Assembly: GCA_964548535.1 (NCBI GenBank)
Contig: CAZJRQ010000061.1
Coordinates: 1 to 6,757, forward strand
From: CAZJRQ01 sp964548535
GTDB lineage: Bacteria; Bacillota; Clostridia; Oscillospirales; Ruminococcaceae
Length of the DNA stretch: 6,757 bases
Direction: 5' to 3'
Shown: piece after piece, positions 1-6,634 of the stretch
How the letters are laid out: each line of letters begins with the position of its first letter
How positions within the stretch are numbered: position 1 is the stretch's first letter
Notes under the pieces: model-generated
Told to the model about the DNA's origin: nothing
Seen by the model: the letters and a program-made list of their open reading frames with translations, nothing else
Databases searched by the model: none
Translations under genes and position numbers: made by a program

Positions 1-66
1 TTGTAGTTGTAGTTGTTGGCTCTGGAGTCGTTGTTGTTGTCTCCGAAGTTGTTGTTGTAGTTTCTT
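1..66 (-). repeat. Thr-rich low-complexity linker coding repeat (ACA/ACT triplets)
   Basis: On the plus strand this is a TTG/TTGTAG-type triplet tract; read on the minus strand it encodes runs of four or five threonines broken by SE, PEP and similar short spacers. It forms the start of the wall- or stalk-spanning linker of the first surface protein and is cut by the window edge. Thr/Pro/Glu-rich stalks are common between ectodomains and cell-wall anchors in Gram-positive bacteria. Confidence 0.8.
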
Positions 67-1063
67 CCGGATCGTAAGGTTCTTCTGTTGAAGGAACAGG
101 TTTACCATACGCAAAGAAGTGTCCCTCTCCTGCAATTTTAAATGATTTAGCAATTACTCCAGCCTCTGAATTTCCTCCAGTAAACTCAACATATGCCTGC
201 GGCGCAACAATATGTCCTGTAGCCATATCAAATTTCAAGTTACCAGTTGAATCTGGGAAATTCAAAACAAAATTCGTACCTATAAGATTCAACTGATCCT
301 TAAATGTACCGTCAAGCTCCTTAAAAGCATTATCAAGCTGTTTACCATTTATTGAAAAACCGATATCAGGGCTTCCGTTCCAAGAATATCCAGTTTTGAA
401 TGATATGTCATTTTCATTTATACCAGTCATTGAAATAGTATATCCGCCAGTAGCAAACTCTTGAAGATCAACGCCGGTAAAATCGATTTTATATACGTTT
501 TCTGATTCTAAAAGTTCATACGGAATTTCGAAATTTTTGCCAGTTGTCAAATCTAATGTAATAACTCCATCAGCAACATATCCATTATCTACCTGTATTG
601 TGTCACTGGTTATCAAGCCATTAGACTCAGCTATAAGACTTGCAAAAGCCGCTGCAAAATCAATATAACCTGGATTCTTTACTCCGTCATTTAGATTAAG
701 GTCATTTGGGTTTTCATTATAATAGAATTTGTCAATTGTTTTATACTCATCAGCTGCATAAGGACCCTCAACAATCCACTGGCTTTTTGCATACGTGCTA
801 AACTGTTCTAACGACTCAAAATATGAGTACGCAACTGCACCTTCACCAAATGATGAAACCTTTGCTGTTCCTCCGCATGCCATAGCACCAACCTGATGTG
901 TTGTTGCATCCAAATCTTCCTCAACGAAAAACATATAATCAGTTAAGATATTTGCAATCGTAAATTCCTTCGGATATGTAGTATTTGCTGATGCAAACAA
1001 TGCTGTTGTTACTGACGCTGTTACTGCTGCTGCCGTAACTCCTGCTAAAATTTTATTTTTCAT
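1..1063 (-). CDS. Secreted choice-of-anchor A family surface protein, 3' part outside window
   Basis: The first 354 codons are visible; the gene continues past the left edge, so its anchor is unseen. The ATG at 1063 follows AAAAGG and TAGGG purine stretches on the minus strand. Residues 1-26 form a signal peptide: KNK, then a hydrophobic run ILAGVTAAAVTASVTTALF, with likely cleavage after ASA. Residues about 33-318 match the choice-of-anchor A domain (TIGR04215 type), an extracellular domain known from Gram-positive surface proteins with varied C-terminal anchors. Hallmarks seen are FGEGAVAYSYFE (72-83), FATGGYTIS (203-211), GHIVAPQA (283-290), GVIAKS (302-307) and EGHFFAYG (313-320). From residue 323 a Thr/Glu/Pro-rich linker begins. 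It is a clear paralogue of the gene at 1439-3044. The role is inferred to be adhesion or cell-surface interaction; the ligand is unknown. It has its own promoter at 1180-1208. Confidence 0.88.
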   Translation of the reverse strand, partial: MKNKILAGVTAAAVTASVTTALFASANTTYPKEFTIANILTDYMFFVEEDLDATTHQVGAMACGGTAKVSSFGEGAVAYSYFESLEQFSTYAKSQWIVEGPYAADEYKTIDKFYYNENPNDLNLNDGVKNPGYIDFAAAFASLIAESNGLITSDTIQVDNGYVADGVITLDLTTGKNFEIPYELLESENVYKIDFTGVDLQEFATGGYTISMTGINENDISFKTGYSWNGSPDIGFSINGKQLDNAFKELDGTFKDQLNLIGTNFVLNFPDSTGNLKFDMATGHIVAPQAYVEFTGGNSEAGVIAKSFKIAGEGHFFAYGKPVPSTEEPYDPEETTTTTSETTTTTPEPTTTTT

Positions 1064-1179
1064 ATAATCCCTACCTTTTCGCTTAACTTTGTAACACACA
1101 TAGTGCATTACAATTAACTTATTTGTATTATAATTTCGACTTTATAATACATTTTTCAACATAATAATAATATAATTTA

Positions 1180-1208
1180 ATTATATACGATTTTAGTGTG
1201 AAAGTCAA
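1180..1208 (-). promoter_or_regulatory. Sigma-A-type promoter of the left surface-protein gene
   Basis: On the minus strand a -35 box TTGACT (1203-1208) is separated by 17 bases from a perfect -10 box TATAAT (1180-1185). Transcription would start near 1173, giving a leader of about 110 nucleotides before the ATG at 1063. I see no recognisable riboswitch in that leader. Confidence 0.75.
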
Positions 1209-1385
1209 ATTAAATTAACGTAAAAACATCACCATTTATTGGACTATTTTATAGTTATATATATATTTATTAACACAATGTTGCTACCTCAAAGATAAAT
1301 TTGTCTCATATTTTAATAATTATAATACATTAGTTGTTTTGCACAAATAAGTTGAGTATTTTTTGTGATATTCGTTAATTTTTGT
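1209..1385. other. AT-rich intergenic stretch, nothing recognised
   Basis: This is the central part of the 375-base gap between the two surface-protein genes. It lies between the promoter of the left gene and the terminator of the right gene. It is very AT-rich, with an AT-alternating tract around 1255-1266. I see no convincing ORF, hairpin or conserved RNA motif in it. Confidence 0.5.
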
Positions 1386-1420
1386 AACAAAAAACAACAT
1401 CCGAATTACGAATGTTGTTT
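1386..1420 (-). terminator. Intrinsic terminator of the 1439-3044 surface-protein gene
   Basis: Nine-base perfect arms, AAACAACAT (1392-1400) and ATGTTGTTT (1412-1420), form a hairpin whose loop can add two further C-G pairs. On the minus strand the stem runs into a TTTTTTG tract. It starts about 19 bases past the stop codon. The stem is AT-rich, so termination may be incomplete. Confidence 0.7.
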
Positions 1421-1438
1421 CTTATTTATCTTATTAGA

Positions 1439-1531
1439 TTACTTCTTTTTTCTCACTACTACTACTGCTCCTGTTGCCAATAACAAAGTAGCTGCTAGTG
1501 CTGATGCTGCACCTGTAGCAGGGTTTTTGTC
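1439..1531 (-). other. C-terminal cell-wall sorting signal (NPATG, hydrophobic segment, RKKK)
   Basis: The last 30 residues run DKNPATG, then an Ala/Leu/Val-rich hydrophobic segment of about 20 residues, then RKKK and the stop. This three-part arrangement is what sortases cleave and attach to peptidoglycan. The pentapeptide departs from LPXTG at position 1, which suggests recognition by a sortase of different specificity; no sortase gene is present here. Confidence 0.72.
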
Positions 1532-3044
1532 ATTATTTGAAGTTCCTGTTGAACTTGTATTTGAAGAATTACTTGATGTTCCAGTTGATGTTCCAGTTGA
1601 TGTTGAGTCACCACTGCTGTCATTATCACCCATAACATCAGATGCATCTGAATTTACTTCAGAAGAGTTTGAACTGTTATTGCTTGAATCTGGTGCACTT
1701 GATGAATCTTCCTCTGCTATGCTTGAATCATCTGGNNNNNNNNNNNNNNNNNNNNNNNNNNNNNNNNNNNNNNNNNNNNNNNNNNNNNNNNNNNNNNNNN
1801 NNNNNNNNNNNNNNNNNNNNNNNNNNNNNNNNNNNTGCACTTGATGAATCTTCCTCTGCTATGCTTGAATCTGGTGCACTTGATGAATCTCCCTCTGCTA
1901 TGCTTGAATCTGGTGCACTTGATGATTCGTTTTGAGATGAAGAATCGTCCTCGATTGGTGCAGATGTTGGGCTTAGATATGGGAAGAAATGTCCTTCCGC
2001 ATAAGAAACTACTGATTTAGCGATTACTCCGCCCTCAAAATTGCCACGATTATTTCCATTACCAATTACTAAGTCAGCATTTGGTGCAACAAAATGACCA
2101 GACATATAATTCAAATTAATATCACCTGTAGCATCAGGCAAATTGAATAGCAAATTCATACCTTCCAGATAAATTTGTCCGTTGTGTTCCTCGTCAAACC
2201 CCTTAAACGCACCATTTAGATTTCCATCATTTAAATTATTTCCACCATTAAGTGACAAACCAATACAGGTTTGATTTGGGTCAGATATAATATCACCATA
2301 TGAACCATTTGAATCAATATATCCAGACTCAAAAATAAGCTCATTATCACCAACATTAGCAATAGAAATTGTATATCCGCCAGTTGCTAAATCCTCAAAA
2401 TCATCAACACCAGTAAAATCTATTCTGTTAATGCTTTCACTATCAAAAAGTGAATAAGGAATTACAAAGCTTTTGTTATCAGATTTAGTTAAATTAACTT
2501 CTAAAACAACCATACCAGGATGCCCACTATATATCTCTCCTGCGTTATAAGTGGTTACATCAGCAGCAGTCAGCGTATATCCTGCACTTTCTTTTAAACT
2601 ATTTGATTCTGCTTTAATACTTGAAAAAGCATCAGAAAAATCAACAAAACCTGCTTTCTTCACAAATCTGCTTTGAGTTGGTCCACCAGCTACGTCCCAA
2701 TCAACTGAGCATTCATTATAATAAACCTCAGATTTTTTTAAGTCATCATCATTAACCCAACTACTTTGAGCATATTCACCAGTAGTTTCAAGATTTTCAA
2801 AATAAGAATAAGCTACTGCACCCTCGCCAAAGTGTTCAATATTTGAAGCTCCGCCAGCCGCTAAAGCACCAACGTTATGGTTATTCAAAGTCATATCTTC
2901 CTCAATAAAATACTGATAATCTGATAAAATGTTTCCAATTTCATATGCTTTTCCATAAGTATCTGCTGCATTAACAAGCATTGCCGTAGTTATCGATGCC
3001 GTCAACGCTGCAGCAGTTATACCCGCTAATATTCTTCTATTCAT
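1439..3044 (-). CDS. Choice-of-anchor A surface protein with Ser/Asp repeat linker and NPATG-type wall anchor; coding region interrupted by an assembly gap
   Basis: I read this as one gene split by 100 Ns. The right part gives 403 residues from the ATG at 3044, and the left part gives the last 98 residues to the TAA at 1439. Residues 1-27 are a signal peptide (NRR, then a hydrophobic core; cleavage near VNA/NAA). Residues about 33-355 are a choice-of-anchor A domain with FGEGAVAYSYFE (72-83), LATGGYTIS (219-227), GHFVAPNADL (316-325), GVIAKS (339-344) and EGHFFPYL (350-357). Then come 13-residue PDSSIAEEDSSSA repeats, a Ser/Thr/Asn/Gly-rich linker, and a C-terminal NPATG, hydrophobic segment and RKKK tail. 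The tail is the layout of a sortase substrate, with NPATG in place of LPXTG. The apparent frame change across the gap arises because 100 is not a multiple of three. It is a paralogue of the gene at 1-1063. A role in adhesion is inferred; the ligand is unknown. Confidence 0.87.
1694..1925 (-). repeat. 39-bp in-frame tandem repeat array interrupted by the gap
   Basis: Two full 39-bp units lie right of the gap (1836-1874 and 1875-1913), with the start of a third at 1914. One 42-bp variant with an extra codon lies left of it (1694-1735). The units to the right differ by a single base (Glu to Gly). Each encodes a 13-residue PDSSIAEEDSSSA motif, or PDDSSIAEEDSSSA in the variant. The near identity points to recent expansion, and the true copy number is unknown. 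Confidence 0.92.
1736..1835. other. Assembly gap of 100 Ns
   Basis: Exactly 100 unknown bases, a usual placeholder for a scaffold gap of unknown length. Both flanks stop at a boundary of the 39-bp repeat unit, so the missing sequence is most simply a whole number of further units that the assembler could not resolve. Confidence 0.95.
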
Positions 3045-3053
3045 AAATTCTAA

Positions 3054-3058
3054 CCTCT
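3054..3058 (-). promoter_or_regulatory. Ribosome binding site fixing the start of the 1439-3044 gene
   Basis: AGAGG on the minus strand sits nine bases before the ATG at 3044. An in-frame GTG at 3089 would add 15 charged residues ahead of the signal peptide and has no such site. The ATG also aligns with the start of the paralogue. Confidence 0.75.
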
Positions 3059-3118
3059 TTCTCCATATTCTTATTCGATTTTTACACACAAGTAAATATT
3101 ACATAATAATATAAATAT

Positions 3119-3147
3119 AGTATACATTACGCCCTATTATTTGTCAA
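3119..3147 (-). promoter_or_regulatory. Strong sigma-A-type promoter of the 1439-3044 surface-protein gene
   Basis: A consensus -35 TTGACA (3142-3147) and -10 TATACT (3119-3124) are separated by 17 bases on the minus strand. Transcription would start near 3112, leaving a leader of about 68 nucleotides. The match is close to ideal, suggesting high basal expression. Confidence 0.8.
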
Positions 3148-3340
3148 TAATATGGCTAAAAATTAATTAATGTTAAATCAATTACCAAATGTGTATATTG
3201 TCTATATATACCTTATTCTATTTATTAGTTTTCAGCACTTTAGCCAACTCAATGTGAACATCATATAATATCCAATACCAATTAACTTAAAATTTACATT
3301 ATATTCATATGAAATCACATTGTCTTATAGTCAAATACAA
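3148..3340. other. AT-rich intergenic stretch, nothing recognised
   Basis: This is the rest of the 348-base interval between the surface-protein gene and pyrG, between the promoter at 3119-3147 and the pyrG terminator. I see no ORF worth calling, no strong hairpin and no familiar leader RNA. Confidence 0.5.
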
Positions 3341-3378
3341 ATAAAAAGAAGAACACAAAAAATTTGCATTCTCCTCTT
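3341..3378 (-). terminator. Intrinsic terminator of pyrG
   Basis: On the minus strand AAGAGGAGAA (3369-3378) pairs with TTCTTCTTTT (3344-3353), with two G-U pairs. The stem can continue inward through TGCAAA/TTTGTG to a small T loop, and a T run follows it. It lies 15 bases beyond the pyrG stop codon. Confidence 0.72.
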
Positions 3379-3392
3379 AGTTATAATTATAT

Positions 3393-5003
3393 TTACTTTT
3401 TATTATATTCAACTGATGCACGAATAAAATCTTTAAACAACAGCTGTGCATGGTTTGGACGTGATTTGAACTCTGGGTGGAACTGAACTGCTACAAACCA
3501 TGGGTGTACTTCTTCAGGTAATTCAACAATTTCAACAAGCTTTTCATCAGGTGATAAACCTGCAATAACAAGCCCCTTTTCAGTTAAAACTTTTCTAAAC
3601 TCATTATTAAATTCCCATCTATGACGATGACGGTCATAAATAAGTTTTTCATTATATATACTTGCACATCTTGAACCCTCTGTAAGCTTACATGGGTAAA
3701 GTCCTAGTCGCATTGTGCCGCCCTTATCAGTAATATCCTTTTGATCATTCATAATATCAATTACAGGATATGGCGTTTCACCAAACTCGCTTGAATTTGC
3801 GTCCTCAAGTCCTGCTACATTTCTTGCATACTCAATAACAGACAACTGCATTCCTAGACAAATGCCGAACATTGGAATTTTGTTTTCTCTAGCGTATTTG
3901 ATAGCTTCAATCATGCCCTCAATTCCTCTGTCGCCAAAACCACCAGGAACGATAACACCGTCAACACCCTCAAGCTCCTTAGCTACTGTATCAGCTGTAA
4001 TTCCCTCTGACTGAATCCACTTTATATCAACCTCAGTACTATTTTCAAATCCACCATGACGAAGTGCTTCTGCCACTGACAAATAAGCATCCTCAAGCTC
4101 TACATACTTACCAACCAATCCGATAGTAACCTTTTTATCACAGCTCTTAACTCTAGTAATCATTTGTTTCCAGTCTTCTAAGTCTGGCTTACGGTCTTCA
4201 AGCTTTAGGTGATGACAAACTACATCAGCAAGTCCCTCTTCCTCAAGCCAAAGCGGAACTTCATAAAGTGAAGGTGCTGTTAGGTTCTCGATAACATCCT
4301 CTGGGCGGACATTACAGAACAAGCTGATTTTATTTTTCATATCATCAGGAACTTCCATTTCAGAACGAAGAACCAAAACATTAGGCTGAATTCCCATAGA
4401 AAGCAATTCTTTTACTGAATGCTGAGTTGGCTTTGATTTAAGCTCCTTGGAACCGGAAATATATGGAATGAGACAAACATGGATAAACATTGCATTATCA
4501 CGACCAAGCTCAGTATAAGCTTGTCTGATAGCCTCTAAAAACGGAGTAGACTCGATATCACCAACAGTTCCGCCGATTTCAGTGATTACAACGTCGGTAT
4601 TAGAATCCTTACCAACCTTATAAAGCTTGTCCTTAATTTCATTTGTAATATGAGGAACTACCTGAACTGTACCTCCTAGATAGTCGCCGCGTCTTTCCTT
4701 ATTAAGAACGTTCCAATAAATTTTACCTGTTGTTATGTTTGAATTTATAGACAAATTCTCATCAATAAAACGCTCATAGTGACCAAGGTCAAGGTCTGTT
4801 TCTGCACCGTCGTCAGTTACAAAAACCTCACCATGCTGATAAGGTGACATTGTACCTGGATCGACATTGATATAAGGATCGAATTTTTGAATAGTTACAC
4901 TGTAGCCTCTTGCTTTTAAAAGACGTCCGAGTGAAGCCGCCGTAATTCCCTTTCCTAGTCCTGAAACGACGCCGCCAGTGACAAATACATACTTAGTTGG
5001 CAT
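3393..5003 (-). CDS. pyrG: CTP synthase (glutamine-hydrolysing)
   Basis: Makes CTP from UTP, ATP and glutamine, the last step of de novo pyrimidine nucleotide synthesis; cytosolic, active as a tetramer. The length of 536 residues matches the family (about 535-545). The N-terminal amidoligase domain (1 to about 270) begins KYVFVTGGVVSGLGKG with the P-loop Lys18. It contains Asp70 and Glu142 at the magnesium-binding positions (in DDGAETD and TEIGGTVGD) and the KSKPTQHS segment (188-195). The C-terminal class I glutamine amidotransferase domain (about 290-530) has the oxyanion loop PGGFGDRG (353-360), nucleophile Cys382 in FGICLGMQ, and the catalytic His509 and Glu511 in QFHPEF. All catalytic residues are present. 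The start ATG follows a GGAGGG site seven bases upstream. The gene has its own promoter and terminator, so it is probably monocistronic. Confidence 0.98.
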   Translation of the reverse strand: MPTKYVFVTGGVVSGLGKGITAASLGRLLKARGYSVTIQKFDPYINVDPGTMSPYQHGEVFVTDDGAETDLDLGHYERFIDENLSINSNITTGKIYWNVLNKERRGDYLGGTVQVVPHITNEIKDKLYKVGKDSNTDVVITEIGGTVGDIESTPFLEAIRQAYTELGRDNAMFIHVCLIPYISGSKELKSKPTQHSVKELLSMGIQPNVLVLRSEMEVPDDMKNKISLFCNVRPEDVIENLTAPSLYEVPLWLEEEGLADVVCHHLKLEDRKPDLEDWKQMITRVKSCDKKVTIGLVGKYVELEDAYLSVAEALRHGGFENSTEVDIKWIQSEGITADTVAKELEGVDGVIVPGGFGDRGIEGMIEAIKYARENKIPMFGICLGMQLSVIEYARNVAGLEDANSSEFGETPYPVIDIMNDQKDITDKGGTMRLGLYPCKLTEGSRCASIYNEKLIYDRHRHRWEFNNEFRKVLTEKGLVIAGLSPDEKLVEIVELPEEVHPWFVAVQFHPEFKSRPNHAQLLFKDFIRASVEYNKK

Positions 5004-5041
5004 GATATAACCCTCCGATAATTATTTAAATATATCTTATA

Positions 5042-5066
5042 TCCTAATATATTAACATCATTAGGA
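5042..5066 (-). promoter_or_regulatory. Hairpin in the pyrG leader
   Basis: A perfect 7-base inverted repeat, TCCTAAT and ATTAGGA, with an 11-base loop lies inside the predicted pyrG 5' leader. It is between the inferred start near 5080 and the ribosome binding site at 5011-5016. No T run follows it, so it is not an obvious attenuator; it could affect RNA stability or be incidental. Confidence 0.4.
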
Positions 5067-5086
5067 CAGAATAAACATCATTTATT

Positions 5087-5115
5087 ATCATAACAAATTT
5101 TCAGACAAATTGCAA
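5087..5115 (-). promoter_or_regulatory. Extended -10 promoter of pyrG
   Basis: On the minus strand a -35-like TTGCAA (5110-5115) and a -10 TATGAT (5087-5092) are separated by 17 bases. The -10 is preceded by TGT, an extended -10 signature. Transcription would start near 5080. The predicted initial transcript lacks the run of G residues used in the reiterative-transcription control described for Bacillus subtilis pyrG. Confidence 0.72.
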
Positions 5116-5175
5116 TAGCAAAACCGAAATTTCTTATTTTTTATTATAACTTTTTAAATTTCCTTAATTAAAACC

Positions 5176-5213
5176 AAAAATCGGCAGTTTTGCATTCACA
5201 AACTACCGATTTT
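5176..5213 (-). terminator. Terminator after the aminotransferase gene, potentially bidirectional
   Basis: AAAAATCGG (5176-5184) pairs with CCGATTTTT (5205-5213), and inside it AGTTT pairs with AAACT after one mismatch. The T-rich flanks occur on both strands, but only minus-strand transcription is expected here. It separates the aminotransferase from pyrG, whose promoter lies just beyond. Confidence 0.88.
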
Positions 5214-5232
5214 TTTATTATCATTTATTAAA

Positions 5233-6519
5233 TTACTTTTCCGAAAGAAGTTTATCAGCTGTTGCTAGCTTCACTGCACATACAAAAACCTGCATTGCAT
5301 CTTTTAGCTCATCAACTGGTGGGAAAGTTGGGGCAATACGAATATTGCAGTCCTTAGGGTCTTTTCCATAAGGATAAGTAGCGCCAGCAGGGGTTAGCTC
5401 CATTCCAGCGTCAGCACAAAGCTTTACTACAGTTTTAGCACAGCCGTCTACTGTATCAAAGCTGATAAAATATCCGCCGTTTGGCTTATGCCAGCTACCG
5501 ATTCCCAGCGGTTTAATCTCACTTTCAAGGGCGTCAATAACAACTTCAAATTTCGGAGCAATTAACGCACTATGTTTCTTCATCTGGTCTACTAGCCCGT
5601 CATAGTCACCAAAAAACTTAGCATGACGAAGCTGATTGATTTTATCATATCCAATAGTCTGGACATTCATAAGCTTTTTAGCATAATCAATATTCTTCTT
5701 AGAAGATGCCATTACTGCGATTCCAGCACCAGCAAATGTTACCTTTGAAGTTGACGCAAAAACATATGCCATATCATCATTGCCTGCTTTTTTACACTCG
5801 TCGATAATGTTCAAAAGCTGGTCAGGAGTTTCTGTTAGGTGGTGCACACAATAAGCATTATCCCAAAAAATTCTGAAGTCCCCAGCCTTAGGCTTTAGGT
5901 TTGCAAAACGCTTTACAACCTCATCAGAGAAAGTGATTCCAGTTGGGTTTGAATACATTGGCACACACCAAACACCCTTAATAGAATCATCCTCAGAAAC
6001 AAGCTTTTCGATTACGTCCATATCAGGGCCGTCATCATTCATTGGAACAGTAATCATTTCAATTCCAAAGCTTTCACAGATAGCAAAGTGTCTGTCATAG
6101 CCTGGAGCTGGGCAAAGCCACTTGATTTTGCCACTGCTCATCCAAGGTTTTTGCTCGCCGTCAACACCGAAAATCATTGCCTTTGAAATTGTATCATACA
6201 TCAAGTTAAGGCTTGAATTTCCTCCAACGATTAGCTCGCTATTATCAACACCTAGCATTTTTGAAAACAAGCTTTTTACGTCAGCGATACCATCAAGACC
6301 ACCGTAGTTTCTGCAATCAGTACCGTCAGCTGCTTTACAATCTTCAACAGAAGTTACTGCTGAAAGCATCTCCATAGACAAATCAAGCTGAGTAGCGGCT
6401 GGCTTTCCTCTTGCCATATTCAAAGCCAAACCCTTTTCCTTATAACCGTCATACTCTTTTTGTGCAGACTCTCTAAAGACCGCAAGCTCTTCTTTGCTCA
6501 TATCCGATAGCAACATCAT
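5233..6519 (-). CDS. PLP-dependent aspartate aminotransferase, Rv3722c-like (class I fold)
   Basis: Probable aspartate:2-oxoglutarate aminotransferase in the cytosol, linking aspartate, glutamate and oxaloacetate. The 428 residues resemble Mycobacterium tuberculosis Rv3722c from memory of that family (Pfam PF12897, formerly called Aminotran_MocR). Shared motifs, numbered from the ATG, are NMARGKPA..QLDLS (34-48), GTDCRNYGG (66-74), GGNSSLNLMYD (99-109), CPAPGYDRHF (136-145), NPTG (191-194), DNAY with Asp220 and Tyr223 contacting PLP, FASTSK with Schiff-base Lys259, GGYFISF (348-354) and NIRIAP with the substrate-carboxylate Arg394. It appears intact. The start is the ATG at 6519, since GGAGG lies six bases before it; an in-frame GTG at 6537 is upstream of that site. 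Ala or another amino acid as alternative substrate cannot be excluded. It is transcribed from its own promoter and ends at a strong terminator. Confidence 0.9.
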   Translation of the reverse strand: MMLLSDMSKEELAVFRESAQKEYDGYKEKGLALNMARGKPAATQLDLSMEMLSAVTSVEDCKAADGTDCRNYGGLDGIADVKSLFSKMLGVDNSELIVGGNSSLNLMYDTISKAMIFGVDGEQKPWMSSGKIKWLCPAPGYDRHFAICESFGIEMITVPMNDDGPDMDVIEKLVSEDDSIKGVWCVPMYSNPTGITFSDEVVKRFANLKPKAGDFRIFWDNAYCVHHLTETPDQLLNIIDECKKAGNDDMAYVFASTSKVTFAGAGIAVMASSKKNIDYAKKLMNVQTIGYDKINQLRHAKFFGDYDGLVDQMKKHSALIAPKFEVVIDALESEIKPLGIGSWHKPNGGYFISFDTVDGCAKTVVKLCADAGMELTPAGATYPYGKDPKDCNIRIAPTFPPVDELKDAMQVFVCAVKLATADKLLSEK

Positions 6520-6525
6520 TAAATT

Positions 6526-6530
6526 CCTCC
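6526..6530 (-). promoter_or_regulatory. Ribosome binding site fixing the aminotransferase start
   Basis: GGAGG on the minus strand precedes the first of two adjacent ATG codons (6519 and 6516) by six bases. It excludes the GTG at 6537 as the start. Which of the two ATGs is used cannot be decided, although the first is the simpler choice. Confidence 0.85.
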
Positions 6531-6563
6531 ATACCACAAATAAATTATATTTAAAACAAGTAT

Positions 6564-6596
6564 TATACCTAGTTCTTTAATATTATATACCTAGTT
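6564..6596. repeat. Two direct copies of AACTAGGTATA, 22 bases apart, around the -10 box
   Basis: Copies at 6586-6596 and 6564-6574 (read on the minus strand) are identical over 11 bases, and TATAAT overlaps the end of each. The spacing is close to two helical turns. They may be protein-binding half-sites or a local duplication of the -10 region that produced a second start. Confidence 0.5.
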
Positions 6597-6610
6597 TTCT
6601 GGTTTTGCAA
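6582..6610 (-). promoter_or_regulatory. Sigma-A-type promoter of the aminotransferase gene
   Basis: On the minus strand TTGCAA (6605-6610) and a perfect TATAAT (6582-6587) are separated by 17 bases. A second TATAAT occurs at 6562-6567 but lacks a good -35 box. The start would be near 6575, giving a leader of about 55 nucleotides. Confidence 0.75.
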
Positions 6611-6634
6611 GTTGTTTTTGTCTAACTTGCAAAA
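6603..6634. promoter_or_regulatory. 11-base perfect inverted repeat over the aminotransferase -35 box (candidate operator)
   Basis: TTTTGCAAGTT (6603-6613) and AACTTGCAAAA (6624-6634) are perfect inverted copies with a 10-base centre. The arms are 21 bases apart, two helical turns, so a dimeric DNA-binding protein could sit on one face. The proximal arm contains the -35 hexamer. No T run follows the arms on either strand, which argues against a terminator. The regulator is unknown. Confidence 0.55.

Noticed and set aside
1064..1180. Riboswitch in the long leader of the left surface-protein gene
   Set aside because: The roughly 110-base leader is AT-rich and shows no conserved riboswitch core, such as that of the cyclic di-GMP class, that I can recognise.
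1439..1840. A separate short gene encoding only the Ser/Thr-rich anchor segment
   Set aside because: Its apparent N-terminus lies in the N gap. The repeat units on both sides match, so it is the C-terminus of the gene starting at 3044.
1365..1844. Plus-strand ORFs at 1365-1844 and 1642-1935
   Set aside because: They lie antisense to the repeat and anchor part of the surface-protein gene, run through the N gap, and have low-complexity composition explained by the opposite strand.
1694..1925. CRISPR array
   Set aside because: The 39-bp units are directly adjacent without spacers and are in frame with a secreted protein's linker.
1728..3044. A real frameshift or pseudogene in the surface-protein gene
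   Set aside because: The frame change coincides with a 100-base placeholder gap, and 100 is not divisible by three. Removing the Ns joins the flanks in frame.
6122..6307. Plus-strand 61-residue ORF
   Set aside because: It is antisense within the well-supported aminotransferase, has no ribosome binding site of note and no recognisable domain.
6603..6634. Intrinsic terminator from the 11-base inverted repeat
   Set aside because: Neither strand has a T run directly after the stem beyond the arm itself, and the arm coincides with the -35 box of a good promoter.
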